64,000 bases of DNA. Origin: Nostoc sp. NMS2. GTDB lineage: Bacteria; Cyanobacteriota; Cyanobacteriia; Cyanobacteriales; Nostocaceae. Position 1 is the first letter of the stretch, and each line of letters begins with the position of its first letter. The stretch covers positions 43,946-107,945 of the forward strand of contig NZ_JABXKH010000090.1 in NCBI RefSeq assembly GCF_017115105.1. Direction: 5' to 3'. Position numbers and translations under genes: made by a program. Of this stretch, positions 45,046 to 53,794 are shown piece by piece. The notes beneath the pieces are model-generated. The model ran no database searches. It had not been told where the DNA came from and saw only the letters and a program-made list of their open reading frames with translations.

Positions 45046-45196
45046 TTTATTGCCAATGCTTTGCATAGTGAAACTAAACTTTTTAGTAGTTCGCTCTCGT
45101 GAAATTGGCACAGTAAAAGGTAAAGGTATTTTATCGCTTTCTCCTTTAACGTCTTCTTAATCCTCTTAAAATTTGTGCAAAAAGGACTCAAATAAA

Positions 45197-47425
45197 ATGG
45201 CCAATTCCAAAGCAACAGCCTCATTATATACACCTGGTAGTGATGTAGTATTTCCAGGAAATGTAAATTTGGAAGCCATTTTCGGGCGTGCAGGAAACGA
45301 TCTGATTTATAGTTACGATCCTGGTGTAGATAACACTACAAACCAAAATATTGATTTTTTGTTTGGTGATATATTTGAAAACTCAGCAGAAGAGTTCGAG
45401 ATTATTCTTAATATTCAACAAGGTAATCCATTACTCATCCTAGACAGAAACATACCATCGGTAGGGAGCGATAAATTTATTCTTGGCGATAAAAATCAAC
45501 CTTACTACACAAATAATGGCGATCCAGATAATCTACTCACCACAGATTTTCTTGGTTTGAACCAATATGCTGTAATTTATGATTTTGCTCCCTCCCAAGA
45601 TACTATACGCCTAAATGGTAAACCACAAGATTATCGATTGGTAGATGTTAATGGATTAAAGGTTGAAGGAATAGACCACCTTTTTTATGGAAAGGCTATC
45701 TTTTCAGTGCAAAAGGGACTGCCTGACCTCGTTACTTTTGTGATTGAAAAACCTGAAGTACATTTAGATCTAAATGGCAAATATTTCGAGTTTGTGGGTG
45801 AGAAACCACAAACAAAACCAGCAAAAAGGAAGATTGGGCAATTAGGAACTACCGCTCTCGATGTTGGTACTGGTGCTGCTACAGATTCTTCGGGCAATTT
45901 GTATATAGCAGGATTTACTGGCGGGGCTTTGCAAGGAACCAATAAAGGTTCTACAGATGCTTGGGTGACTAAGTATGACAAAAAGGGCAATCCGTTGTGG
46001 GGTAAGCAGATTGGCACTTCTAATTCAGACCAAGTTTATTCTGTAGTCACAGACAAGGACGGTAACTTCTACTTGGCGGGAACTACAGGAGGCAACTTGT
46101 TTTCATCCAAGCAATCAGATGGGACTGATGTTTGGGTAGCTAAGTATGATAGCAATGGCAATCAGTTGTGGGGTAAGCAGTTTGGAACTAATGTGGCTGG
46201 AGGTTTTGCTAGTGCTAGCTTTGGTCTGGATGTAGATCAAGTAGGCAATGTCTACTTATCGGGATTGTCAATTAAGGAAAACACAAATCTAAACATTTTC
46301 AATTTTAGCGTTCAAGATGATTCCTGGGTAACTAAATTCGATAGTAATGGTAATCAACAGTGGTTTACCCAAGTTAAAGATCCGACTGCGAGTTTCCCTT
46401 TTAACCTAACTCCCTTTTTTGACGAATGTTACGACCTTGCCGTTGATAAGAATGGCAATAGCTACGCTACAGGATGGACTCAGGGTTTAGTAAAAGAGTC
46501 AGATCCTTCTAAACCGGGTTTAAAGTACGATGCCTGGCTAACGAAGGTAGACCCCAACGGTCAAGTACAGTGGGTTCAACAGTTTGGTAGTAAAAATGAG
46601 GGTCTTGACTTTGCATGGGCTGATGCCACTGACAGCAAGGGAAATATCTACGTTACAGGATGGACTACAGGCGATTTAGGGACAAAAGATAAAAAGGGTA
46701 GCGAAATCGGGTCTTACGATGTCTGGTTGACTAAGTTTAACCCAAATGGAACTCTGCTGTGGGCTAAACAGTTTGGCGCTAAAGGTGATGATGGTGCCTA
46801 CTTATCTGACTTGGAGATTGATTCACAAGACAACATCTTCTTGACAGGATATTCTAACGATAAGTTAGGAAAAGGCACAAAAGATACAGCTTATAATGCC
46901 TTTGTGGCAAAGTTCGACACCGACGGCACAAATAAGTGGATTCAACAGTTTGGTAGCAAATCGAGGCTTGACTATGCTACAGGTCTTACTGCTGACGATA
47001 GTGGTAAGCTGTTCGTTACTGGAGTGACAGATGGCTTATTAGGGAGTGGTACTAATGAAGCTAATGGCTCGGCTTTAGATGCCTGGGTGGCTGAACTGAA
47101 CGCAAATAACGGAAAATTGCGAAAATTTACTGGTACTTCACAAGATGTCACCAGCATTACCGATCCTGGCCCAATCTCCACCATTGATATAACTAATAAT
47201 TTTGTGACTGACGACAAGTTGTCCAATGGTGATAATCGCATTGATCCTGCTCAGGGGATTGATACGAAGGTCAAGACATTCAACTATGGGCAATTTACTT
47301 CCAACCTGGGTAATATATTCGACCCTGGTGAGCAAAATTCTTTTGCTTCAGTCTTGTCTAAGGGAGTTACTAGTGGCAATGCCCCCTTCCTCAATAATAG
47401 TGATTTGAACCTTTTGCAAGGATAA
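45197..47425 (+). CDS. CylK/BrtB-like alkylating enzyme candidate (Ca-binding domain + SBBP propeller)
   Basis: 742 residues from the ATG at 45197 (AAAGGACTC upstream). Residues 1-215 form an acidic, calcium-binding-like domain (FGRAGNDLIYSYDPG resembles RTX repeats). Then come seven SBBP blades, each with a DxxGNxYxxG core: DSSGNLYIAG, DKDGNFYLAG, DQVGNVYLSG, DKNGNSYATG, DSKGNIYVTG, DSQDNIFLTG, DDSGKLFVTG. A tail of about 85 residues follows. CylK and BrtB, partners of CylC-type halogenases, share this two-domain build and form C-C or C-O bonds with alkyl chlorides. The match rests on architecture and context; catalytic residues were not mapped. Confidence 0.8.
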   Translation: MANSKATASLYTPGSDVVFPGNVNLEAIFGRAGNDLIYSYDPGVDNTTNQNIDFLFGDIFENSAEEFEIILNIQQGNPLLILDRNIPSVGSDKFILGDKNQPYYTNNGDPDNLLTTDFLGLNQYAVIYDFAPSQDTIRLNGKPQDYRLVDVNGLKVEGIDHLFYGKAIFSVQKGLPDLVTFVIEKPEVHLDLNGKYFEFVGEKPQTKPAKRKIGQLGTTALDVGTGAATDSSGNLYIAGFTGGALQGTNKGSTDAWVTKYDKKGNPLWGKQIGTSNSDQVYSVVTDKDGNFYLAGTTGGNLFSSKQSDGTDVWVAKYDSNGNQLWGKQFGTNVAGGFASASFGLDVDQVGNVYLSGLSIKENTNLNIFNFSVQDDSWVTKFDSNGNQQWFTQVKDPTASFPFNLTPFFDECYDLAVDKNGNSYATGWTQGLVKESDPSKPGLKYDAWLTKVDPNGQVQWVQQFGSKNEGLDFAWADATDSKGNIYVTGWTTGDLGTKDKKGSEIGSYDVWLTKFNPNGTLLWAKQFGAKGDDGAYLSDLEIDSQDNIFLTGYSNDKLGKGTKDTAYNAFVAKFDTDGTNKWIQQFGSKSRLDYATGLTADDSGKLFVTGVTDGLLGSGTNEANGSALDAWVAELNANNGKLRKFTGTSQDVTSITDPGPISTIDITNNFVTDDKLSNGDNRIDPAQGIDTKVKTFNYGQFTSNLGNIFDPGEQNSFASVLSKGVTSGNAPFLNNSDLNLLQG

Positions 47426-47463
47426 ATTGGGAACTTAACTTTTCACTAGATGTGGAAAATAAA

Positions 47464-47506
47464 GAGTGGTTTGCGATAATATATCGCAAACCACTCGTTT
47501 GTTATT
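47464..47506 (+). terminator. Strong terminator-like hairpin ending the biosynthetic cluster
   Basis: A 15-bp perfect stem GAGTGGTTTGCGATA (47464-47478), a 3-base loop, its complement (47482-47496), then GTTTGTTATT. It lies 39 nt after the CylK-like stop and marks a natural right border of the cluster. Confidence 0.75.
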
Positions 47507-47648
47507 ACCTAGAGCGGTAAAACTTGCTAGAGTAGATTTTTAATGATTGAAATAGGCGTAAATAGGTAAACCAAAATTTTCAATAATAACGAATTTACTA
47601 GGTTTAAGTTTTTGCTCTAGCTAGCTTTGCCACTCTAGGTTATTACTC

Positions 47649-48098
47649 GTGCGAAACTTCCTAAAAATTCTCATCAAGTTGCAATTTCCGACTATTCAAG
47701 AGATTACAACTGAAGAATTTGCTCACTGGTTATTAAACTCTCGAAAGTCACAGCCATTAGTGTTAGATGCACGAAGTCAGGCAGAGTATATGGTCAGTCA
47801 TCTCAAAACAGCAGTACATATAGATTCCATTGCACCTGATTTAGCAGGACTTTCAACAAATTCAAAATTCACACCAATTGTCGTGTATTGTTCTGTTGGA
47901 TATCGTAGTGCCAAATTAGTCCAGCAGCTTGATGAGGCGGGAATGAAGTGTATTTTTAACTTGAGCGGTGGTATTTTTCAGTGGGTAAATGAAGGCAGAC
48001 CAATCTTTAGAGATGAGCATCCGACACAGCTTGTACATCCCTATAATCCAATATGGGGAAAACTTTTGAAAGGTCGTTACCACGCTCAAGAGCGGTAA
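47649..48098 (+). CDS. Rhodanese-like domain protein
   Basis: 149 residues from a GTG start. A single rhodanese domain: ITTEEFAHWL, PLVLDARSQAEYMVSHLKTA and the active-site loop VVYCSVGYRSAKL with the catalytic Cys, then NLSGGIFQWVNEGRPIF. Transfers sulfur (thiosulfate or persulfide) or binds persulfide. About 150 nt before the GT2 gene; a functional link is not evident. Confidence 0.88.
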   Translation: MRNFLKILIKLQFPTIQEITTEEFAHWLLNSRKSQPLVLDARSQAEYMVSHLKTAVHIDSIAPDLAGLSTNSKFTPIVVYCSVGYRSAKLVQQLDEAGMKCIFNLSGGIFQWVNEGRPIFRDEHPTQLVHPYNPIWGKLLKGRYHAQER

Positions 48099-48231
48099 AA
48101 CTGAACTTTACGTTTTTGGACGCAATATCTCTTTTTCTGGTTTCTTCATATCTAAGCTTATATCACGATTTTTACAGTCTATCAACATCAAGTAAGTAGA
48201 ATAAAAGCAACGGTAAAACTATTAAATCAGT

Positions 48232-48987
48232 ATGTCTCAAGTTTCGATTGTCATCCCTACTTTAAATGAAGCTGCCAGTTTGGGGCGCACATTGCACCAA
48301 CTGACTTTACTTAATCCACCTCCTTTTGAGGTAATAGTAGTAGATGGAAGCAGCGAAGATGAGACAGTAGCGGTTGCAAAACTTTGCTTTGGATCATTTA
48401 ATCAGACTGTGTGTGTGCAGATTCTCTTGTCTGAGCGGCGTGGACGTTCTATTCAGATGAATTACGGAGCATCAGTTGCTACTGGAGATATTCTCTGCTT
48501 TGTTCATGCAGATACTTGGGTGCCAGATGACCTAATCAGCGTAATCAAACAGACCTTAGCAGAGCCAAGTATTGCATGTGGAGGATTTATTTCTCTGATG
48601 GCAGGATCTTACAGCACTCGCTGGGGCATCTCTCTACATAATTATCTAAAAACCTATTACGCACCATTGCTATTTAAACCTCATTTGTTTTTTAGAGGAT
48701 TGCGTCTGTTGTTTGGAGATCAGGTAATGTTCTGTCGTCGGACTGACTTTTGGGATTGTGACGGATTTAATGAGGCATTACCAATTATGGAGGATGGAGA
48801 TTTATGCCTGAGATTAGTCAAAAAAGGGCGTATTTATCAAGTGAACCGGATTGTTCAGTCTTCAGATCGGCGTGTGGCAAAATGGGGTAGCTGGAAAGCA
48901 AACGCAATTTACCTTTACATTGGTTTTTTGTGGGGAATAGGAGTTGATGCAAACTATCTCAAACAGTTTTATCAAGACATTCGCTGA
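48232..48987 (+). CDS. GT2-family glycosyltransferase (TIGR04283-like)
   Basis: 251 residues. VSIVIPTLNEAASLGRTLHQ and VIVVDGSSEDETV are the GT-A nucleotide-sugar site; FVHADTWVPDDLI contains the metal-binding DxD-like motif, and GGFISLMAGSYSTRWGISLH, GDQVMFCRRTDFWDCDGFNE and MEDGDLCLRLVKKGRI complete the family pattern. It resembles the glycosyltransferases linked to arsenosugar biosynthesis in cyanobacteria. The 3' end overlaps the convergent DUF547 gene by 16 nt. Confidence 0.87.
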   Translation: MSQVSIVIPTLNEAASLGRTLHQLTLLNPPPFEVIVVDGSSEDETVAVAKLCFGSFNQTVCVQILLSERRGRSIQMNYGASVATGDILCFVHADTWVPDDLISVIKQTLAEPSIACGGFISLMAGSYSTRWGISLHNYLKTYYAPLLFKPHLFFRGLRLLFGDQVMFCRRTDFWDCDGFNEALPIMEDGDLCLRLVKKGRIYQVNRIVQSSDRRVAKWGSWKANAIYLYIGFLWGIGVDANYLKQFYQDIR

Positions 48988-49673
48988 TTGAGGCTCCAGT
49001 CATAGTGAAGATAGGATATCGGCGTTGAAGCACTCAAAGGCAGTTCAGTTTCTAAGTAGGAGCGGATATATTCTGGGATGGAGGATGCAATCTTAAGAAA
49101 ATCCTGACGATACCACTTAAAGATTTTGCTACAGTAGAGCGTTTTACTCTGTGAGTCATAACGGACTTTTTCGGGATTATTAATGAAGCGACGGGCATCT
49201 TCATCTAATTGCTCAACGACTTGTTCACAAAGGTAAGCTCTTGGACGTAGTAAAGGGCAACCAACTGAAGCGCAGACAATTGCAAAATGAATTTGTGGTT
49301 TCTGCAATTTTTCCCGAAGAATTTTGTTTTCAATTTGGGCTAAACTATAAGTCTGGCCAAAGATATAATAAGCGCGACGTTGAAAGAACCATAAGAAAGC
49401 AAGCCAGTTGGGAATACCTAAAATTTGTGGACGAATAGATTCAAGTGGGTATCTCTCCAAAATTGTCGAAATGGTAAATGCATTGTAAACGTTAATCCAC
49501 AATGCCAATTCCTCTGAAGCTTCGGAATTAGATTTGAGAACTACATCCCTTTGACTCGATAACCAATTTTTAAGCGCTTGAGGTTGCTCTTTTTTCCAAG
49601 CAGCATAGTCTACACGTCCCTGTCGATCAACATACTGACGCAGTAGTGTATCCCAGGGTTCAAAATCAATCAT
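48972..49673 (-). CDS. DUF547 domain protein
   Basis: 233 residues. The DUF547 core is clear: VDYAAWKKEQPQALKNWLSS, ALWINVYNAFTISTILERYP, IHFAIVCASVGCPLLRPRAY and VEQLDEDARRFINNPEKVRY, ending SPISYLHYDWSLN-like residues. Cys and His placement resembles papain-like peptidase/transglutaminase folds. No signal peptide. Biological role unknown. Confidence 0.85.
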   Translation of the reverse strand: MIDFEPWDTLLRQYVDRQGRVDYAAWKKEQPQALKNWLSSQRDVVLKSNSEASEELALWINVYNAFTISTILERYPLESIRPQILGIPNWLAFLWFFQRRAYYIFGQTYSLAQIENKILREKLQKPQIHFAIVCASVGCPLLRPRAYLCEQVVEQLDEDARRFINNPEKVRYDSQSKTLYCSKIFKWYRQDFLKIASSIPEYIRSYLETELPLSASTPISYLHYDWSLNQRMS

Positions 49674-50295
49674 TATCGTTATGTTGATATGTTAGATATT
49701 GCTTTCAGCTATCGTTTAAACTTTAGCATAAAGAAATACTTCATTGACTCCCGATAGCACCTTTACTCTGGGAGCAACGCGATTTTGTGAAGTCACACAA
49801 TACTTACCCCTATTTTTACCTCCACTGCAAACCCAGATGGGGGGAGAGTGAAAACTACACTAAACTATTGAAAAATCAAGCTAACAAGCAGATAATAATA
49901 GGGTTATAACTTGATTTTACAGTTATAAAAAAATATTTAAAGCAATTAAAAGAAAAATCTTTACGTACTCAATTTATTTTTAATTACTATCAACAAAAAT
50001 AATTTAAGTAGGTAAACGGATATAACAATTCTATTTGATTTGTGAAAAGTCGCGGTATTCAGATCCCCGACTTCTCAAAGAAGTCGGGGATCTAACTTTT
50101 AACGTATGATTTAGGACTGGTATATCAAGCCAATAATATAAATATATGTAAATTAATTAACACATTTGAAATAAAAAATATCATTAATAGATTTGTTATG
50201 CAGATAGAATTTTAGATCATTTACAATCAACCATTTTTGTCCAATACGCGATCGCTAGCTTGATAATTAACGACTCTCTTAGCCCTTTAAGAAGT
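49674..50295. other. Intergenic region with hairpin repeat
   Basis: About 620 AT-rich bases upstream of a two-component pair; no gene. It contains the best-preserved copy of the AGATCCCCGACTTCT hairpin (50061-50093). Confidence 0.6.
50061..50093. repeat. AGATCCCCGACTTCT hairpin family, copy 3
   Basis: A 15-bp perfect stem with a CAA loop. The same arms occur at 4746-4778; the copy at 17395-17428 has decayed. Confidence 0.8.
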
Positions 50296-51474
50296 ATGGA
50301 ATTAAGCCAATCAGCCAAGGGAGATATTCTCATCGTTGATGACACTCTGGATAATCTTCGCCTCCTATCAGCAATGCTTACCGAGCAAGGATACGAAGTT
50401 AGGAGTGTTACCAATGGTTCTATGGCGTTGATTGGCATACAAGCTCAACCTCCAGATTTGATTCTGCTTGATATTACTATGCCCGGAATGAATGGCTATG
50501 AGGTATGCCAACACCTCAAATCTAATCCTCAAACACAAGAGATTCCCGTCATTTTTATTAGTGCTTTGAATGAGGTATTTGATAAAGTGAAAGCTTTTTC
50601 GGTTGGAGGCGTTGATTTTATTAACAAACCTTTTCAAATTGAAGAGGTGGTTGCCCGGATGGAGCATCAACTGAAACTTTGCCGCTTACAACTGCAACTC
50701 CAGGAGCAAAATCGTCGCTTGCAGGAGACAGAAGCAGAACTGAGGCGATCGCTCGATCATCAGAAAGCCCTGAATCAACGCATCGAGGAAATGGTGGCGC
50801 TAGAAGAACGCAACCGGATTGCGCGTGACATTCACGACTCTCTAGGACATTCCCTCGTAGCGCTAAATGTGCAAATGGAAACAGCATTAACCCTTTGGGA
50901 AACCGATCCTAATCGGGCGCGATCGTTTTTATTAGAAGCGAAAAAATTGGGTTCTGAAGCTTTGCAAGAGGTGCGGGAATCAGTTTCGGCAATTCGCTCA
51001 GATCCACTCCACGGACAATTGCTCGAAGGTGCGATCGCAAACCTTGCAGAAGAATTCTATCACCTCACCGATGTCTTACCATACTGCAAAATTGATTTAT
51101 CACAACCGCTTTCCGATTCAGTAAATCATGTTGTGTATCGCATTATCCAAGAAGGGCTAACCAATATTTATAAACACGCCAATGCCACAGCCGTTCAAAT
51201 TAAAATTCAAACAACGGCGGCGGGGCTATCGTTGATACTCCAAGATAATGGCACAGGCTTTCAATCGGATCGAGCCGTAGCAGGTTACGGACTCCAGGGA
51301 ATGCGAGAACGAATGGCTACAGTAAACGCCCAGCTAGAAATTGTCAGTAAACCGGGCGCTGGTTGTCGGATTGTTGCTAACTTTCCCAGAGATGAGGGAA
51401 GGGGAGGCAGGGGGGCAGGGGAGGCAGGGGGGCAGGGGAGCAGGGGAGCAGGGGGAGATGAGGGAGAAGAATGA
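50296..51474 (+). CDS. Receiver-histidine kinase fusion (HisKA_3, NarX-like)
   Basis: 392 residues from the ATG at 50296. An N-terminal receiver (ILIVDDTLDNLRLLSAMLTE, phospho-Asp in PPDLILLDITMPGMNGYEV), coiled coil (about 135-180), HisKA_3 with phospho-His in RNRIARDIHDSLGHSLVALN, and HATPase with YRIIQEGLTNIYKHANA and GYGLQGMRERM. Cytosolic, so it senses through a partner or its own receiver. The last ~25 residues (RDEGRGGRGAGEAGGQGSRG...) come from a GGGGCAGGG intergenic-type repeat read in frame and are not part of the kinase fold. The next gene is its probable response regulator. Confidence 0.9.
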   Translation: MELSQSAKGDILIVDDTLDNLRLLSAMLTEQGYEVRSVTNGSMALIGIQAQPPDLILLDITMPGMNGYEVCQHLKSNPQTQEIPVIFISALNEVFDKVKAFSVGGVDFINKPFQIEEVVARMEHQLKLCRLQLQLQEQNRRLQETEAELRRSLDHQKALNQRIEEMVALEERNRIARDIHDSLGHSLVALNVQMETALTLWETDPNRARSFLLEAKKLGSEALQEVRESVSAIRSDPLHGQLLEGAIANLAEEFYHLTDVLPYCKIDLSQPLSDSVNHVVYRIIQEGLTNIYKHANATAVQIKIQTTAAGLSLILQDNGTGFQSDRAVAGYGLQGMRERMATVNAQLEIVSKPGAGCRIVANFPRDEGRGGRGAGEAGGQGSRGAGGDEGEE

Positions 51475-51520
51475 ATAACCAATGCCCAATGCCCAATGCC
51501 CCATGCCCCATGCCCAATAT
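51393..51520 (+). repeat. G-rich and AATGCCC simple repeats at the kinase 3' end
   Basis: GGGGCAGGGGAGGCAG-type units run through the last codons of the kinase (51393-51470), then AATGCCC heptamers (about 51478-51518) follow. Similar C/G-rich arrays occur at about 23403-23455 and 60550-60700. Confidence 0.8.
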
Positions 51521-51628
51521 AGAGACGTTACATAGTGTAACGTTTCTACAAGGGTTTCAGGTAATGCTTCATTAATTTTTGGAGATATCTATAAGATCGC
51601 TCATCAAAACCAGAAAGAGATAGTTACC

Positions 51629-52327
51629 ATGAAAAATGATAAATCCTCTCCTATTCGCCTGTTAATCGTTGACGATCAGAGCCTCATTCGTCAGGGGCTG
51701 AAAGCAATGCTAGAACAGGAACCTGATTTGCAGGTGGTCGGTGATGCTGAGAATGGTAAAGTTGCTCTAGAGCTTGTTGCAGAACTTCAGCCCGATGTGG
51801 TGCTAATGGATATTCGGATGCCTGAAATGGATGGACGAACTGCAACAAAGCTGATTATGCAAAACTTTCCTAATATTAAAGTTCTCGTTTTGAGTACATT
51901 TGATGATGATTCTTATCTAACAGGGGCGATGCGTGCAGGTGCAAAAGGATATTTGCTTAAAGATATGCCTTCAACTGAGCTAGCAGATGCAATTCGCTTT
52001 GGGCATTCTGGCTATACTCAATTTGGGCCGGGGTTATTTGATAAACTATTAGTTACGGAAGCAGCTTCAGTTTCAACTAGCCAAAATTCCGCTTCATCAA
52101 AGCCATCGGAAATTACCGCACGAGAACAAGAGGTTTTATGTTTGATCGGTGTTGGCGCAACGAACCGCGAAATTGCCCAACAACTTTTTATTACAGAAGG
52201 AACGGTAAAAACTCATGTGACGAGTATTTTAAGCCGCCTCAATCTCAAAAATCGATCGCAACTTGCAATCTATGCAAATTCTGTTCTCAATCAAGAAAAG
52301 AAACTAGCCGGGAAGCTACCAGAATAA
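51629..52327 (+). CDS. NarL/FixJ-type response regulator
   Basis: 232 residues. Receiver (about 8-125) with LLIVDDQSLIRQGLKAMLEQ and phospho-Asp in DVVLMDIRMPEMDGR, then a LuxR-type helix-turn-helix (about 165-225): ITAREQEVLCLIGVGATNRE and ITEGTVKTHVTSILSRLNLK. DNA-binding transcription regulator. It follows the HisKA_3 kinase by 154 nt, the normal NarX/NarL pairing. The regulon is unknown; the nearby export system is a possible but unproven target. Confidence 0.93.
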   Translation: MKNDKSSPIRLLIVDDQSLIRQGLKAMLEQEPDLQVVGDAENGKVALELVAELQPDVVLMDIRMPEMDGRTATKLIMQNFPNIKVLVLSTFDDDSYLTGAMRAGAKGYLLKDMPSTELADAIRFGHSGYTQFGPGLFDKLLVTEAASVSTSQNSASSKPSEITAREQEVLCLIGVGATNREIAQQLFITEGTVKTHVTSILSRLNLKNRSQLAIYANSVLNQEKKLAGKLPE

Positions 52328-52524
52328 ACTGGAGAACGATAGAACAATTCTATGACTAGCCCTTTCAAGGTGGTGAAATTTTTGGACAATAATTCCTCTT
52401 ACCTCTGTGTTCTCTGCGCCTAATAAGGTTAAATAAATTACTTTTAACCGCAGAGAGAAGAAAAGAGATTTTACGAGTCACCTTAAAAGGGCTAGTCCTA
52501 AATCCTTATATAAAACATTTCAAC

Positions 52525-52550
52525 AAGGGGCTTTTGCCCCTTATTTGTTA
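52525..52550. terminator. Bidirectional terminator between response regulator and DUF3455 gene
   Basis: Stem AAGGGGC (52525-52531), TTTT loop, GCCCCTT (52536-52542), followed by ATTTGTTAAT. Located at a convergent gene junction, 4 nt from the end of the minus-strand gene. Confidence 0.65.
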
Positions 52551-52554
52551 ATAT

Positions 52555-53151
52555 TCATGACTTAATCTTATAAAATAAGTAATCAGCCGTATAGTTCACG
52601 CTAATTTCTCGGTTTTCGGATGATTTATCACATCCTTGAACAGGGGCTTTTCCACCAACTGTATTGATCCGTTGAACCCAATTGACTTGGCGGAAGATAC
52701 CATTTCCCTCATGAGATTGCGCCTCTAATAATAGCCAGGGAATGGCATCTTCTTGTGGTGCATTTACCTTAGATTTTAACTTCCCCACAACTTTGCTACC
52801 GTCTTTGGCTTCCCAGGTTGGGCCTGCATAGTGCTTGCCCCAATCTTGCCCTTGCTCATTCAGTAACACGGCATCGGGAGCTTTGAGAGTCCACTCATAC
52901 TGCTCAGGGGATTCTGATTTAAGTTTGCAGATATAGATTTGTGAACCCTTGGCAGATGCTTTCAAAAGAAGTTGCTCATTATTTGGGACTTTTATACTAT
53001 CAGCGATCGCAGCCACATCAGCTATGGGTTGGGCAGGCTCCATAGTTCCTGCGATCGCAGTTTTTACAGAAACACCAAACCCATTCACCATCAGCAGCGA
53101 AACAACGAGGCTGCAATTTATCTGAAGAATTTTACAAAAAGTAGGTGACAT
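52555..53151 (-). CDS. DUF3455 domain secreted protein
   Basis: 198 residues from the ATG at 53151 (GAAGGAAAAA upstream). A signal peptide (LQINCSLVVSLLMVNGFGVS ... TAIAG) precedes one DUF3455 domain: LLLKASAKGSQIYICKLK, PDAVLLNEQGQDWGKHYAGP, TWEAKDGSKVVGKLKSKVNA, AIPWLLLEAQSHEGNGIFRQ and TVGGKAPVQGC. Likely periplasmic or extracellular, of unknown role. It lies just downstream of the Mo-nitro_C gene and is probably co-transcribed. Confidence 0.85.
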   Translation of the reverse strand: MSPTFCKILQINCSLVVSLLMVNGFGVSVKTAIAGTMEPAQPIADVAAIADSIKVPNNEQLLLKASAKGSQIYICKLKSESPEQYEWTLKAPDAVLLNEQGQDWGKHYAGPTWEAKDGSKVVGKLKSKVNAPQEDAIPWLLLEAQSHEGNGIFRQVNWVQRINTVGGKAPVQGCDKSSENREISVNYTADYLFYKIKS

Positions 53152-53164
53152 AATGATTTTTCCT

Positions 53165-53449
53165 TCAACAGTAAAGTGTGACATCTTCACCGCACTCATT
53201 GGCTAAATAAGAGAGAGACTTGAAACGAATTTCAACGATCTGGTCATAGAAAGGATTCAGTTTACAGAGCGGTGGAATGTAAGCGATTGTGCGATTAAGG
53301 AGCTTAATTTCTCTCTCAAATGGACAACTAGCGGGAATTATTTTACATAATAATCGTGCCATCTTTGGCTGACGAATTTGTAATGATTCAAGCCATTTTT
53401 TAATAGGATACAATAGGTCAATTTTGTAAGATGCAATTAAGTTATTCAT
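53165..53449 (-). CDS. Mo-dependent nitrogenase C-terminal-domain small protein
   Basis: 94 residues with GAGGATAA upstream. The pattern LLYPIKKWLESLQIRQPKMA, LLCKIIPASCPFEREIKLLN, IPPLCKLNPFYDQ and LRFxxLSYLANECG-like ending is the cyanobacterial Mo-nitro_C family, named from a nitrogenase fusion but common as a stand-alone protein. Conserved Cys residues (LLCKIIPASC, PPLCKLNP) may bind a metal. No nitrogen-fixation genes are nearby. Function unproven. Confidence 0.82.
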   Translation of the reverse strand: MNNLIASYKIDLLYPIKKWLESLQIRQPKMARLLCKIIPASCPFEREIKLLNRTIAYIPPLCKLNPFYDQIVEIRFKSLSYLANECGEDVTLYC

Positions 53450-53794
53450 TATTTTATCCTCAATTAGAATAGTCTCATTGTAGAGCTTTCAAATGGGATA
53501 AACTTCTGAAGAATGTCAGAGATTGACCTCAACGAAATAGTTGATTTATTTATAACTTTCGTTGGTCTAAAACTACGTTTACCTATGACTTTTGTCATAA
53601 TAAAGCAGGGAATAGGGTTGAAAATCTCTTTATATATGGGACTGACAACAAATAAATTACCTAATCTTGTGGGGTGGGCAACATGAGCGCCTTCATATAC
53701 GGGCGGGCGAGATGCCCACCCCACAAGAAGTACTTGAGTATTTTTTATTTGGAAGTCTCTAAATTCCCGTTACAAAACTGTACTTCCGACTTCT
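53450..53794. other. Intergenic region with 15-bp inverted repeat
   Basis: 345 bases without a convincing gene. CTTGTGGGGTGGGCA (53666-53680) and its exact complement (53713-53727) flank 32 bases, forming a foldback. One copy of a 25-bp direct repeat (53774-53798) overlaps the stop of the ABC transporter gene. Confidence 0.65.

Noticed and set aside
26876..47425. Cluster as heterocyst glycolipid (hgl) or known cylindrocyclophane locus
   Set aside because: The hgl enoyl-reductase/PfaA-like set and the type III PKS CylI are both absent, while CylC- and CylK-like genes, the TubC fusion and paired methyltransferases are present.
53464..53724. 86-codon minus-strand open frame
   Set aside because: Begins inside one arm of a foldback repeat and shows no protein features.
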